From contig CM075773.1 in the NCBI GenBank assembly GCA_037974665.1, positions 64,510,763-64,574,762 on the forward strand: 64,000 nt of DNA, given 5' to 3'. This document shows, one piece after another, positions 34,575 through 45,830 of this stretch; the first letter of the stretch is position 1; every line of letters starts with the position of its first letter. The position numbers and the translations under genes were made by a program. Source of the stretch: Ehretia macrophylla. Taxonomy: Eukaryota > Streptophyta > Magnoliopsida > Boraginales > Ehretiaceae. A model generated the notes under the pieces. It saw only the letters and a list, made by a program, of their open reading frames with translations. It was not told where the DNA came from and did no database searches.

Positions 34575-36046
34575 TGTCAGGGAAAATATACTTAAGAGGG
34601 GAATGAATTAAGTGTAAAATCAAATATCTACCAATTAAAATTTTAGCTTGATTAAGAATCTTCACAAAGGCAATTTATCAAACAAATAGAAGTCATAACA
34701 TATAACAAGTAGGAAGAAAGAGATAAAGAAAGATGACACAAGATTTTAGAGTGGTTCGGCCGCGCCTACGTCCACAACCTAAGGTCTTCCTCAGGATTTG
34801 CTTAACCTCCATTAAAGTTGCTTCCAAAAGTTGATGAAGCAAAAATCAACCTTACACTTCTTCTCTTGAGTCCACAAGAGATGTACAAGTTCTCTTCACT
34901 TTTTTGAGTCTACAAAGAAGATTTTCAACACTATCTATACAATAAATCTCTCAAAGCTATAGTACTAGAGTGTATATAAGCAACAAAGATGTATAAATAT
35001 CAGTACAAAGATTAGCTCCTCAAGAGTTGGATATTACAAGTGTAGATCTTGAATGTTCAAAGATTTGCAAGTGTTAGTTCAAGATTTTTGTGCAATAAAT
35101 TAGTAATAAAGACCTTTGAAAGCTTAGAATTCAATGCTTAAAGTTGGAAGAATTATTTTTCAAAGTGGATGAGACAATAGATTTAAAGAGAAGCCCAAAC
35201 TGATCTATTAATGGCTATTTTTCAAATTTGACAGCGACATTTGGCTGAATGAACCAGATGAGTGACTCGTTTCAATGAGTCATCCAGACGAGCCTGTTGA
35301 TTTTTCTAGAGATAATCTGGATTATTGGATCCGGTTGAGTCACTCAACCAGGTCACTTGTTAGGACAATCATTGGACACTATCCGAATGACTGAATCCGG
35401 TTGAGTGACCCAACTGGGTGAGTTATCCTATTGGCATCCCTAATTCTCTGCCATGCAATTGGTCGAGTAGATCCGATCTAGTCACTCAAAGGGGTCACTC
35501 TTCCAGATGAATTTTTGTAATGAATTCAGTGCATAAACTTTGTCCAAAATGTTTTTTTTTAAAAGCCTTTTGAAAGCATGTGATTTTGACTTTGAAACAG
35601 TCTTTCTTCAAAAGTTTTTCTAGACCCGTTTCAAACATTTTAAAGGTACAAAACTTCAAGAGCTAACACAAATAAAGCTTAGGCATAGGACAAATGAAAG
35701 CTCGTACCCCTTATGACGCCACTTCTCGATCCTTATGACATCACACCATCTTCAATATCTTCAATGATGTGATTCTTCTTCTTGTTTACTTGATCTTGTA
35801 TCTTCATCTTATCTTCTTCTATATGCAACACATACAGGGACCAAGCTCTTCCAAGTACACAATTCCGATCTTCTTCTATATGCAACATATACAAGGACCA
35901 AACTCTTCTAGGTATAAAATTCAACTCAAGAATATATGAAGTATTTAAGCAAGGGGAATTGAATCATAAGTATAGATAAATTTATAATATTAAGTACATT
36001 ACTCCTTTGTTATCACCAAAATTCAAAATAGGATATTTTGCTAACA
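34575..36046 (-). repeat. 3' LTR of the copia element
   Basis: On the minus strand it begins TGTTAGCAAAATATCC directly after the purine-rich AAAAAGGGGGAGAA. It contains the sirevirus-like GGCCGAACCACTCTAAAATC. The end at 34575 (TTTTCCCTGACA) is a best guess. A segment of about 60 bp with TTGCATATAGAAGAAGAT is duplicated in tandem at about 35805-35925. Confidence 0.65.
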
Positions 36047-36276
36047 TTCTCCCCCTTTTTGGTGATAACAAAATTTGTTTAATATGAAAGCATGTAAAAA
36101 TTATTTTAGATAAAAAGACTTCATCTCAATTCATGCATTCATAAACTCCCTCTTACTTAGTGCAAATCCAACAATCATTCACATCATATATATTAACATT
36201 AAGTACAACATCAATTTGCCAACACAAATCTCAACAGATTAACTAATCACATATAATCAATTAAATCATCAATCAA

Positions 36277-37879
36277 TCAACCAATAATTTGCTCATATTT
36301 TTCCCCCTTTAGCATCATTAGAAACACAAGAGTCAATAGGAAAGAAAAGTAATAAGCAACAAGCAAAATAAACATGTCAATGATTCCCATGTAATGGAAG
36401 GCCATAACCAAAAGCACAAACCCAAAATCCAAAAGAAAACCAACAAGTAAGATAAACATGCCAAGGATTAATGTGCTAAGAGAAGGGAGGTAGGAGATGC
36501 AAAATTCAAAATCCATAAAGGTTTGAAAGAGGAGCACAACCCCAAAAAGTTTGGAGGTAAAGAGTAACAAGAGTGGAAGAAAGGTCACGAAGGGAATCTC
36601 GATCATCTTCTAAACATTTGGCTATAGATTGATTTGACCACTTCTTCAATGACACCAAAAAAAATTTCACGGCTGCCTCAACAGAGTCAATCTTCTTAGA
36701 TGTGTCCAGGAAACCTTGATTTGTCCATTCTTGTTGTTCTTTGAGGTGGGTTTCTATGCTTTGCATCCATATATTCATTTTTCTCATTTGTTAGGGGATT
36801 GCATCAAAACCTGTCAAAGGAATCTCAGTAGAGTCACCACTAAAATTACTAGAGCCACATGTACCACTAAAGCCAATCCCTTGTCATCTTTTTAAAATTG
36901 AGCTCTGGACATGGAAACTCCTTAGGCTAATAGTTCATCTTCATCTGGCTTATCCTCATTAAGATCTTCTCTTTGACCACTAATATCACCCTCATATCCT
37001 TAATCTCCGTCAATACTTTCTTCGGTTTAATCTCCAACAACAGTTCCTTTACCTTTGGTTGTTAAGTAAGCTTGCCACTCAACAATTTCGCCATTTAAGA
37101 TTGTCATCCTTATCCTTTGTAGGGACCCCGAATTGAGATTATATGTTCGTTCATAAAGAGTTCCCATAACACCGACAGACGCAATCTCAAAGGAGTGAAG
37201 AATGTGACATAGATGAAACCCATAAAGCAACAAGTGCTCACTCATTTTAGCATAGCATATATGATGAAGCATGATATAAGGACAATTAATTTTTTGCCAT
37301 TGGTACATATATATTAGGTAAGCAACAAAATTTAGCAATGGTGTTGCCATTGATCTTCCTAGGCATAATAACGTCTGTGAGAATATAAAGCATCAATCTT
37401 TTTTCTGCATTCAACTTACTTTTATTTGGAAGCTTTTGGGAGACATCACCTATTCTTTCCTATATGAAGTCTAAACATGCTTGTTTATCACTTCTCTCTA
37501 AGTCATCAGGCTATCCTTTTGGACAGTAAATTTTTATTCCTTCATTAGGCACATCCAAATAACCACTTATAGTACTATACCCAAATTCTACATTCATATT
37601 GTTCACATGACTTTTGCCCTTAGCAATTTGCCCGTCTATGTCTTTCACACTAGCATAAAATTTTTTGACCCACAAGGTACAAGAAATATCCAAAAATCTT
37701 AACAAAGGAAGCCAACCTTAAAAATCGAGGAGTTCAAGAATTCTAGTACATTGAAAGAGTTCTTCATCCATCATCTTGCCCCACATTATGCCTTGGGGTG
37801 GAAATGTTGATGAGTCTGCCCATTGGGTTGAAGTTGATGTTGTTTTCCTCTTCTTTGAGATATTCCTTGGTGGAACCAT
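36277..37879 (-). pseudogene. Env-like / extra ORF of the sirevirus
   Basis: It would start at an ATG at 37879 (MVPPRNISKKRKTTSTS), continue IMWGKMMDEELFQCTRILELL and GWLPLLRFLDISCTLWVKKF, and later have EERIGDVSQKLPNK-type and LNAEKRLMLYILTDVIMPR-type motifs. These resemble the extra ORF after RNase H in SIRE-like elements, often called env-like; its role is unproven. The remainder toward 36277 is hydrophobic and shifted in frame. Several stops and frameshifts are present. Confidence 0.55.
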
Positions 37880-38299
37880 GATGAAAACTTGATTTTTGGG
37901 GGTTTTGTGAAGTGGATAAATTTTTAATCGAATAAATTTTGAAGAAAATTGAGAGATTTTTACGTTTGAAAGAGAGATTTTGTGATTTGGGAGGGGTAGG
38001 GTTTTGAATGGGAGAAGTTTAAAATGAAAGAAGAGAGAGAAAATTATATTTTAAAAGCCCTTTCTCGTGGTGACCTATTTGATTGAGTCCTTGAGCCACT
38101 TGTCCGGATGAGTGGCAGAACATTTTTGCCAACGATCCGGTCGAGAGGTTCGAATGACTCAACTCGTCCGGATGAGTTGTCTGGGTCCTACACTGTAATT
38201 TTTGAAATTTTGCTCTATTTTGCAGGAGTTTTAAAATGCATTTTTGAAGTGTTTAAGATAGTTTTTGCATTTTCAATTCTCTCATAATAGCACAAAATT

Positions 38300-38640
38300 G
38301 GTCCTCATGCAAAGGGTTTGTAAAAATATCCACTAGTTGATGCAAAGAATCAATAAATTCAAGTATGATTTCATCTTTTTGCACATGATCTCTAATGAAA
38401 TGATGTCTAATCTCAATATGTTTAGTCCTAGAATGTTGAATTGAATTCTTAGAGAATTAATGGCACTAATATTATCACATTTAATGCGTACATGATTAAA
38501 ATACAAACCAAAATCAAGTAGTGTTTGTCTCATCTACAAAATTTGGGCAACACAAATTTCTACGGCCATATATTCAGCTTCGGTAGTTAAAAGTACAACA
38601 CTATTTTGTTTCTTACTTGACCAAGAAACTAGTGAGTGGC
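38300..38640 (-). pseudogene. Copia RNase H, distal part
   Basis: Fragments SWSSKKQNSVVLLTTEAEYM-like (at about 38560-38640) and LLDFGLYFNHVRIKCDNISA (in 38333-38533) match the end of copia RNase H (SKKQ...STAEAEY). Stops and shifts interrupt it. Confidence 0.7.
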
Positions 38641-39730
38641 CTAAAATTGACAACAACCACTTGTGCTTTTCCTATTCAATTTGTATCTGGCAAAGTCCGC
38701 ATCCGAATAGCTTATTATATCAAAAGATGTATGCTTGAGATACCAAAGTCCTAGGTGGGGTGTGCCTTTAAGATATCTAAAGATTCGTTTTACAACACTA
38801 AGATGTGACTCTTTAGGACTAGATCGAAAATGAGCACATAAGCATAAAGAAAACACAATGTCGAGTCTAGAGGTAGTTAAATAGAGTAGGTTTTTGATCA
38901 TACCACTATATTTCTTTTCATCAACCAGATTATATTTTTCATCTTTATCAAGCTTGGTTGATGTACCCATGGGAGTTCCTATTTCTTTTGCTTCATCAAG
39001 TCCAAATTTCTTGATCAATTCTCTTATATATTTGGCTTGGTTGGTGAAGATTCCTTCCTTCATTTGTTTGATTTGAAGTCCAAGGAAGAAATTGAGTTCC
39101 CTTATCATGCTCATCTCAAATTTGCTATGCATACATTTAGAAAAGTTCTTGCAAAGAGAAATATTAGTAGTACCAAAAATGATATCGTCCACATAAATTT
39201 GAACAAGTAGCAAGTGATTTCCCTTCTTTGTTCAAATAGAGTAGAGTCTAGTTTGCCACGTGCAAAATTATTTTCTAAGAGGAAACCACTTAGTCTTTCA
39301 TACCAAGCTCTAGGAACTTGCTTTAAGCCATAAAATACTTTTTAAAGTTTGAAGACATGATTTGGAAAACAAGGATCTTCAAAATCCGGTGTTTGTTCAA
39401 CATAAATCTCTTTTTCAATAAACCATTTAAAAGATACTTTTAACATCCATTTGATATAACTTGAAATCCATAAAACATGCTAAAACAAGTAACATATGAA
39501 TAGATTCTAATCTAACTACTGGTACAAAAGTTTAATCATAATTTATCCATTCCTCTTGATTATATGCTTGTGCAACTAATCTAGTTTTATTTCTAGTTGC
39601 TATGCCGGATTCTTCTAGTTTATTTCTAAAAACCTATTTTTGTTCCAATGATGGATTGATTACTAGGTCTATCAATAAGCTTCCAAACTTTATTTCTCTC
39701 AAATTGATTCAATTTTTCTTGCATTGCCAT
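38641..39730 (-). pseudogene. Copia reverse transcriptase
   Basis: The best frame (38641-39213) has QIYVDDIIFGTTN, the copia YVDD box, then FEMSMIRELNFFLGLQIKQ, GIFTNQAKYIRELIKKFG, PMGTSTKLDKDE, YSGMIKNLLYLTTSRLDI and YSDADFARYKLNRKSTSG. Upstream, to about 39730, the amino half is present but broken by many stops. Confidence 0.87.
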
Positions 39731-39733
39731 AAT

Positions 39734-40045
39734 TCAATTATTATCAACCAAGGCTTCTTTTACCTTTTTAGGCTCAATTTGACATAAGAAAGTAACATGT
39801 TCACAATAGGTGTTTAAGTTAGAGCGAGTTCTTACACCTTTTAATGGATCGCCAAGAATTTGATCATTTGGGTGATCTTTCACAAGCCTCCAATATCTTG
39901 GTAAGTATTGATTATTGGTTGTGGTTTGCTCATTGCTTGGTTGTTGATTTTCTTGATTGGATGTACCCATTTGATCACTTGGAGAAGCTTCATCTAGTTG
40001 TGTAGATGTGGTAGGTTGAGTTTCAACAATTTCTTGAATACCCAC
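39734..40045 (-). pseudogene. Linker between integrase and RT
   Basis: A Gln/Thr/Ser-rich open stretch is followed by KDHPNDQILGDPLKGVRTRS and FLCQIEPKKVKEAL, the conserved lead-in to copia RT. Confidence 0.75.
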
Positions 40046-40830
40046 ATCATCATCATCCTCTCTCAGAACAAAAAAGTTAGAATTATTAAAAAATCTACAT
40101 GCATTGACTCTTCAAATACTAGAGTTTTTTTTGTTGTAAACGCTATGTGTTTTACTTCTAGTTATATAGCCAATAAATATTCCTTCATCGGATTTAGTAT
40201 CAAACTCAGTAAGATAGTCTTTAGTGTTCAAGATAAAGCATTTACAACCAAAAACATTGAAATATACAATGTTGGGTGCTCTACCATTCCAAAGCTTATA
40301 TGAGATTTTCTTAATTATGGGTCTAATTAATACTTTATTTATCACATAACAAGCCATATTAATGGTTTCACCCCAAAAATATATAGGCAAGTTGTATTCT
40401 TTCAACATGGTTCTTGTTATTTCTTGTATAGTTCGATTTTTCCTTTCTACTACCCTATTTTGTTGGGGAGTTCTAGGAGCCGAAACGTTATGTTCAATGC
40501 CATGTTGATTACAAAAGTTTATAAAGAGAGAGTTCACATATTCCGTGCCATTGTCACTACGAATGCATGCAATAAAATAGCTTTTCTCATTTTACACTTT
40601 TCTACATAATTTGGCAAATTCATTGAATGCATCATTTTTGTGGGGTAGAAACATAACCCATGTATACCTAGTGTAGTTATCAACAACTATAAATACTTAT
40701 CTAGATCCTCCTAGGCTAACCACATCCAAGGATCTAAAAAGGTCCATGTGAAGTAATTGCACTGCTCTAGATGTGATTACTTTATTAATGGATTTGAAGG
40801 ATGCCTTGTGTTGTTTACCATATTGACATA
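40046..40830 (-). pseudogene. Copia integrase core
   Basis: Core motifs on the minus strand: VVDNYTRYTWVMFLPHKND, IRSDNGTEY, SAPRTPQQNRVVERKNRTIQ, MACYVINKVLIRP and DEGIFIGYITRSK. DDE residues are visible in these motifs. A TAA stop interrupts it near 40590. The upstream gag-pre-integrase (KLC..C motif) is cut by the solo LTR at 40831. Confidence 0.85.
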
Positions 40831-43239
40831 TGTCACGCCCTAACTCGACCCCACCTACAAACAGTCAGGACACAACGAAATTTCGACAGTATAACGACAG
40901 TAATTAAGATACCGAGGCTCTAAACCAACCTCTCAGAATACCATACAACCAACTCTACAAACTAATCAACAATCAACTCCTCAATTAAATTAACAACATA
41001 CAACATAACCATATTATGCAATAATCATTCCTTCAACAACCCGATCATAGTTATACGCCTCCGTTCTAACTTAGTACATAGGCTATACATACGTTTCAAA
41101 ATAGATTATAAACCAACTTAGTAATCTAAACATTATCAAAAGAAAGACTACTAAACCATCATACATAAGTCTTTAAGTTAAAGTAGGTTTATAATACATC
41201 ATAATACATCAACTACAAACAATCTCATGGCAATGACTCCTGCACATAAGACTCATCCACGAAAGGCACATTTTCCTCTTCAAGAGGCACGTACCCGTAG
41301 TCTTGCTCAACAACACCTGTAAGCATGCAATAATCGAGAGTGAGCTTATATAAAACAAGCCCAGTGAGGATCCGATAGATCTCTAACAATATTTACTATA
41401 CTCTTTGGAAATGATCTTTTGAGCAGTAAACACACAATAGACATCAATAACAATATAAACACATAAACTATAATGACTAATCAATAAATGATACTCTAGT
41501 TGGTATAGCTCCAATTTCCATCACGATCTCATCCAACTTCTTATCACCGCCATGACACACACACTCGAGGTACCTCACTAGCCCTGCCCTCCATGGCATC
41601 TCCGCCCATGCGAGATGAGGGTAACCTCTGGTAGTCATGCCGTTATCAACCCGGCAGCCCAATATTATTCGAGAGGTGACACACACATACCAAGACTCAG
41701 CAATAAATAAACATTCACATCACAGGAGGACAACCTTTTCCGTTGACTATCTCCCGGTTCATCAATAATCATTTAATAATCATATTTTTATCAATATAAC
41801 ATCAAGTAATCAATTGAACAACAAGCAACTAAGTTAGATGACAAAGTAGGCCATCTAACTTAACATGCATTAAACACATAATCTAACCCTAGTCTAACCA
41901 TTAACAACTCACAATTCAATAACTCAAACACCACCCAATCAACTAGAGGCATAATTCAATATTTTAAAGAAAGACAACCTAAACTTCAAATAATCATATC
42001 TTACATTCTACTAATCCAAACAACTCCAAACTAGTTTCTATCACTCACCCATTCAATCAACTACATTAGCCATCTTCGGGAAACCAACCAAAACACATCC
42101 AAATCAAGCCCAACAACTCTAAAACCTCAATGCACCTAGGCTGAAATTTTTGGATTTTCGCACCAACATCTCAATCAAAATTTCGGCATTACAACGGCGC
42201 TATCCCGTATTTTACAAACTTTTACAAATCGACGGCAATCGATTCCAACCACTACAACTCAAAATAATCAACAAATAGCCAAACTATCAACTTTAAATAC
42301 CTGAAAATAAAAATTTATGTTACAACGGTTCAAATTTTATAAGAATACATATAATCGATCCTTAGCATGCACTGAGCAATAATATAACTTCAAATTAATA
42401 TTCTAACGGTTCAATATTCAATTATACGCAAAAATACAAAAGATGACTTTTGAGATCTAGAATTTTTTTCTCACCTTTGATCTGAAATAAGCCTAGATAT
42501 GCGTGCAATGTGTGCCCAACAAGCGGAAACCAACTCGGTACGAAAAACTACGGACAAAAACTAGCATTTTCTATGAAATTTTACTTTGAAAACCTTGAAA
42601 ATCAACTTCTCCTTTCTCTCTTGAAGCTCTCGGCCATGTGTGTGAGTTTGAGTATGTTTTTGTGTTGTTTCATTGTATGTTGATGCATATTAAGTAAAGG
42701 TCAAACAAAAAAATGCAAAGTCAAAGTAGTTTTATTTAGTCTTTTAATTATTTATAGTCTTTTAATTCATTTCTTCACTATTTCTTGCTCAACTATTAAA
42801 TTGACAACTAAATTAATTCTAGATAGTATATTTTAGGTGACAAAGAGTGTTACATTAAAACAGTTTCACCCAAGTCGGCTTAAAACTCATTTTCTTGCAA
42901 AAGAAAGTGTAAAAACCTTTAAAATTTCAAAACCGATTCCAAAATCGTTTTAATCAAACACGGGTATATTTACACCGGAGGACTAGGTTATAAAATGTTT
43001 AAAACACCCCTGTAAAAGTTATAGCAGACAAGTGCTCAAAATACTATTCACTAAAACCGACGATAAAATTTCTGATTCCGTTTTTGATAAAAATTTCATG
43101 AATGCACACTTAGTATGTATTAGGAGTATTAATCACATATTTAGCACATTCTAAGTCATATAGCATATAAAAAGGTCAATTCATGTAAAACGAGATAAAA
43201 TATGCAAATCGAGATAAGATAGAGAAGTGGGGTTTCACA
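40831..43239 (-). mobile_element. Solo LTR of a Ty3/gypsy element, 2.4 kb, inside the copia element
   Basis: On the minus strand it begins TGTGAAACCCCAC and ends GGGTCGAGTTAGGGCGTGACA. Flanking pentamers ACATA (40826-40830) and ACGTA (43240-43244) differ at one base. Copia sequence resumes in register on both sides (KLCDV, then CQYGKQHKASF). No internal gypsy genes remain. Confidence 0.83.
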
Positions 43240-43900
43240 ACGTACATCACATAATTTATCTTTTTCATATTTTATTTTAGGAAATCCTTTGACAAACTCA
43301 TTTTTAGATAAATTCATGAGTAAGTCCATGCTTGTATGTCATAATATTTTATACCATAACCAAGAATTGTCATCTGTAGAAACTAGGCATGTAGCATTTT
43401 GGCAAGAAATTTTTTAAAATCAATAGTATACACATTGTCACACCTATTTTCTACAAATAGTACAATATTCAAATTATCATACACAATGCAATAAGAAGCT
43501 TTAAGTTCAACTTTATAACCATTATCACAAAATTGACTTACACAAAACAAAAGTTTTAAACCTTTCATAAGAAAAATATCATTAATAAAGATAGAATTTT
43601 TGTTACCAATGCTACCTCTTCCAATGATCTTTCCTTTTCCATTGTTACCATGGCTCATGGTACTTTCCACCTTCTTAACTTGTAGAAGAGGGATGGATTT
43701 CCAGTCACGTGTCTTGAGCATCCACTATCAATTATCCAACTTTCTTCATAAATAGTACTTTCTCAGGATACTTATATACAAACAATGCACGTTTTTATTT
43801 TTTGGTCCCCAACTTCAATTGGGTCCTTTCATGTTAGTGTCATCTTACACATCTAACAATTTATTTAGATTTAAGCCAATAGGGGATTCTTGCATCTCTA
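43240..43900 (-). pseudogene. Copia protease / pre-integrase region
   Basis: Frame 43383-43721 contains KKVESTMSHGNNGKGKIIGRG, IFINDIFLMKGLKLLFCVSQFCDNGYKV and NVYTIDF, the part of copia pol between protease and the pre-integrase zinc motif. The WxIDSGCSRHMT-type protease site is not intact in one frame. Confidence 0.7.
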
Positions 43901-44029
43901 CCAACCATATTTCTATATTTGCAATGTGAAGTAATATGACCATATTTTTCACAATAAGTGCAGGTTTTATGTGGCTCTTTTCATGTAGAAGCTTCATTTG
44001 AAGATGATGATACTTTAGCAAAATAATTT

Positions 44030-44491
44030 TTAAAAAAAATTATGTTTTGTAAAAGGTTCATTACCAATGCCACTTTTGTCAAAAGCTATTTTTTGAGATC
44101 CTAGTATTTTATCCAAATTCTCTTTTCCTTTTGTAAACTTAGCTAGGGTCATGTTCAAGTTATTTATTCCTTTCTCTAAGGTCTCAACTTTTGCTTCAAG
44201 CATTTTTTTTGAATCATTCAATTTTAGATTCATATTATGCATGCTTTTGTAGTCTTCATGAAGTACATGATTTTCTTCTTTCAAATCATCTCTCTCTTTT
44301 TGAAGATATTTTATTTGATTTTGAAGATTCTTGTTTTTATAGAGAACAACATTTAAATCATCATGCAATTTTAAAAATATATCTTGTAATTCTTCTAATG
44401 TATAGTCATCCTCACATGAAGAGGATAAACTAGAAGGAGAGGAAGAACATACCTCTAATTCATTTGCCATGAAGCACACAATGTAGGCCAC
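44030..44491 (-). pseudogene. Copia gag, coiled-coil region
   Basis: The open frame has a Ser/acidic start then a long heptad-like coiled coil (LYKNKNLQNQIKYLQKERDD, MLEAKVETLEKGINNLNMTL). Such coiled coils are usual in sirevirus gag after the zinc knuckle. Confidence 0.7.
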
Positions 44492-44533
44492 TTCTTCTTC
44501 TTTAATTTCTCCATCATCAGAGTTGTTATCATC

Positions 44534-44713
44534 TCAAGTTGAAGTTGCTTTCATTGCTTTGCCTCCATTTGGTTTGAAAAGTTTTGGGCAATTGGCTTTG
44601 ATATGGCTTGTCTTTTTGCAATTGAAGCACTTGGGTTCTTTACTAACTTTCTTCTTCCCTTTTCTTCTCATTTGAGTGGTTGAAGATCTTTCCTTTCCAC
44701 TTTTGCCTTTCAC
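44534..44713 (-). pseudogene. Copia gag zinc knuckle
   Basis: VKGKSGKERSS leads into PKCFNCKKTSHIKANCPK, a CX2CX4HX4C nucleocapsid knuckle for RNA binding. The first codons of the open frame, upstream of VKGK, belong to the rRNA insert. Confidence 0.82.
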
Positions 44714-45090
44714 TCCCACTTATCCTACACCTCTCAAGTCATTTCATAAAGTCGGACTAAAGTCAAGCTTAACAGGGTCTTCTTTTTCCACTGATTCTGC
44801 CAAGCCCATTCCCTTAGCTGTGGTTTCTGTAGATAGTAGACAGGGACAGTGGAAATCTCGTTAATCCATTAATGCGCATCACTAATTAGATGACGAGGTA
44901 TTTGGCTACTTTAAGAGAGTCATAGTTACTCCAGCCATTTACCCGTGCTTGGTTGAATTTCTTCACTTTGACATTCAAAGCACTGGGTAGAAATCATATT
45001 GTGTGAGCGTCCGCAGGGACCATCGCAATGCTTTGTTTTAATTAAACAGTCGGATTCCCCTTGTCTGTATCAGTTCTGAGTTGGCAGTTC
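44714..45090 (-). rRNA. 25S rRNA gene fragment (about 377 bp) inserted in copia gag
   Basis: On the plus strand the stretch is the antisense of eukaryotic 25S/28S rRNA: CCTACACCTCTCAAGTCATT, TCTGCCAAGCCCATTCCCTT, GATAGTAGACAGGGACAGTG, TAATTAGATGACGAGG, AAGAGAGTCATAGTTACTCC, TTGGTTGAATTTCTTCACTT and GGGACCATCGCAATGCTTTG. The rRNA sense strand is the minus strand, the same sense as the copia element. Many CG sites are TG or CA, so it is decayed and not functional. Copia gag resumes on both sides (RMFMRFKK upstream, VKGKSGK downstream). No 18S or spacer is attached. Confidence 0.93.
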
Positions 45091-45818
45091 CATTTCTTGA
45101 ATCTCATGAACATTCTCAAACTTCTTGCAAGCACCGCCATCTCCTTATCATCAAATTCTTCATCATTTCATTTTTCTTCTTCTTCACTTGAAGTGGCATT
45201 TGAAGTAATAAGTGCAAGTGATTTCTTTTCTTCTTTTGTTCTTCTTCATGGTCTTTCTTTTTCAACTCGTGACTCATGAGAGATCCCATGAGCTCACTAA
45301 GGGTTAGTTGATTAAGGTTCTTTACTTCCACTATTGTCGTGATCTTTGCTTCCCATGAGATGGTTAAGCTTCGGAGAAATTTCCTCACCAATTCTTTATT
45401 TTCCTACTCTTTCCCAAGCAATTTAAGGTTATTCACAATATCAATAAATCTTGAAAATATTTGTTCAATATTTTCATTTAGTAACATTATGAGCATTTTA
45501 TATTTATGAACAAGTAAGCTAATTCTTGTTTCTTTCACTTGATTGGTTCTTTCATAAGATATTTATAATTGATCCTATATTTCTTTAGCGGTTTTACAAC
45601 AGTTGATTTTATTGAACTCATTTTGATCTAAGACAAGATATAACATGTTCATGGCCTTGGCATTTCTTTCTATGAGTTTAAAATCATTTTTCCCCATTTT
45701 TCTTTGGGTTTAGGAATAGTGATGGTCTTATCTCATTGTTTAGTTTTTGTAGGAAAAGAGGATCATCAATGATTACTTTCCATGCTCTAAAATCGCTAGC
45801 TTCAATATAAATTCTCAT
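45091..45818 (-). pseudogene. Copia gag, N-terminal (UBN2-like) region
   Basis: From about 45818 the minus strand reads MRIYIEASDFRAWKVIIDDP, and later VRKFLRSLTISWEAKITTI, LNQLTLSELMGSLMSHE and VLARSLRMFMRFKK. These are the gag motifs of plant copia polyproteins. Several stops lie between 45400 and 45700. The gag start and everything upstream (primer site, 5' LTR) are missing. Confidence 0.78.
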
Positions 45819-45830
45819 TCTAATTTTTCA

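Larger units (their letters stand above)
34575..45830 (-). mobile_element. Ty1/copia element of SIRE/Maximus type, 5'-truncated and interrupted
   Basis: On the minus strand the order is gag (UBN2-like, coiled coil, zinc knuckle), protease, integrase, RT, RNase H, then an extra env-like region, polypurine tract and 3' LTR; this order and the extra region are typical of sireviruses. The 5' LTR and gag start are missing: homology stops near 45830. A gypsy solo LTR (40831-43239) and a 25S rRNA fragment (44714-45090) interrupt it. Frequent stops and frameshifts make it an old relic. Confidence 0.87.

Noticed and set aside
34435..34665. Minus-strand 76-codon frame near the copia 3' LTR end
   Set aside because: It spans the presumed LTR end and flank, with no recognisable motifs.
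44676..44864. Plus-strand 62-codon frame
   Set aside because: It is the antisense of 25S rRNA sequence.
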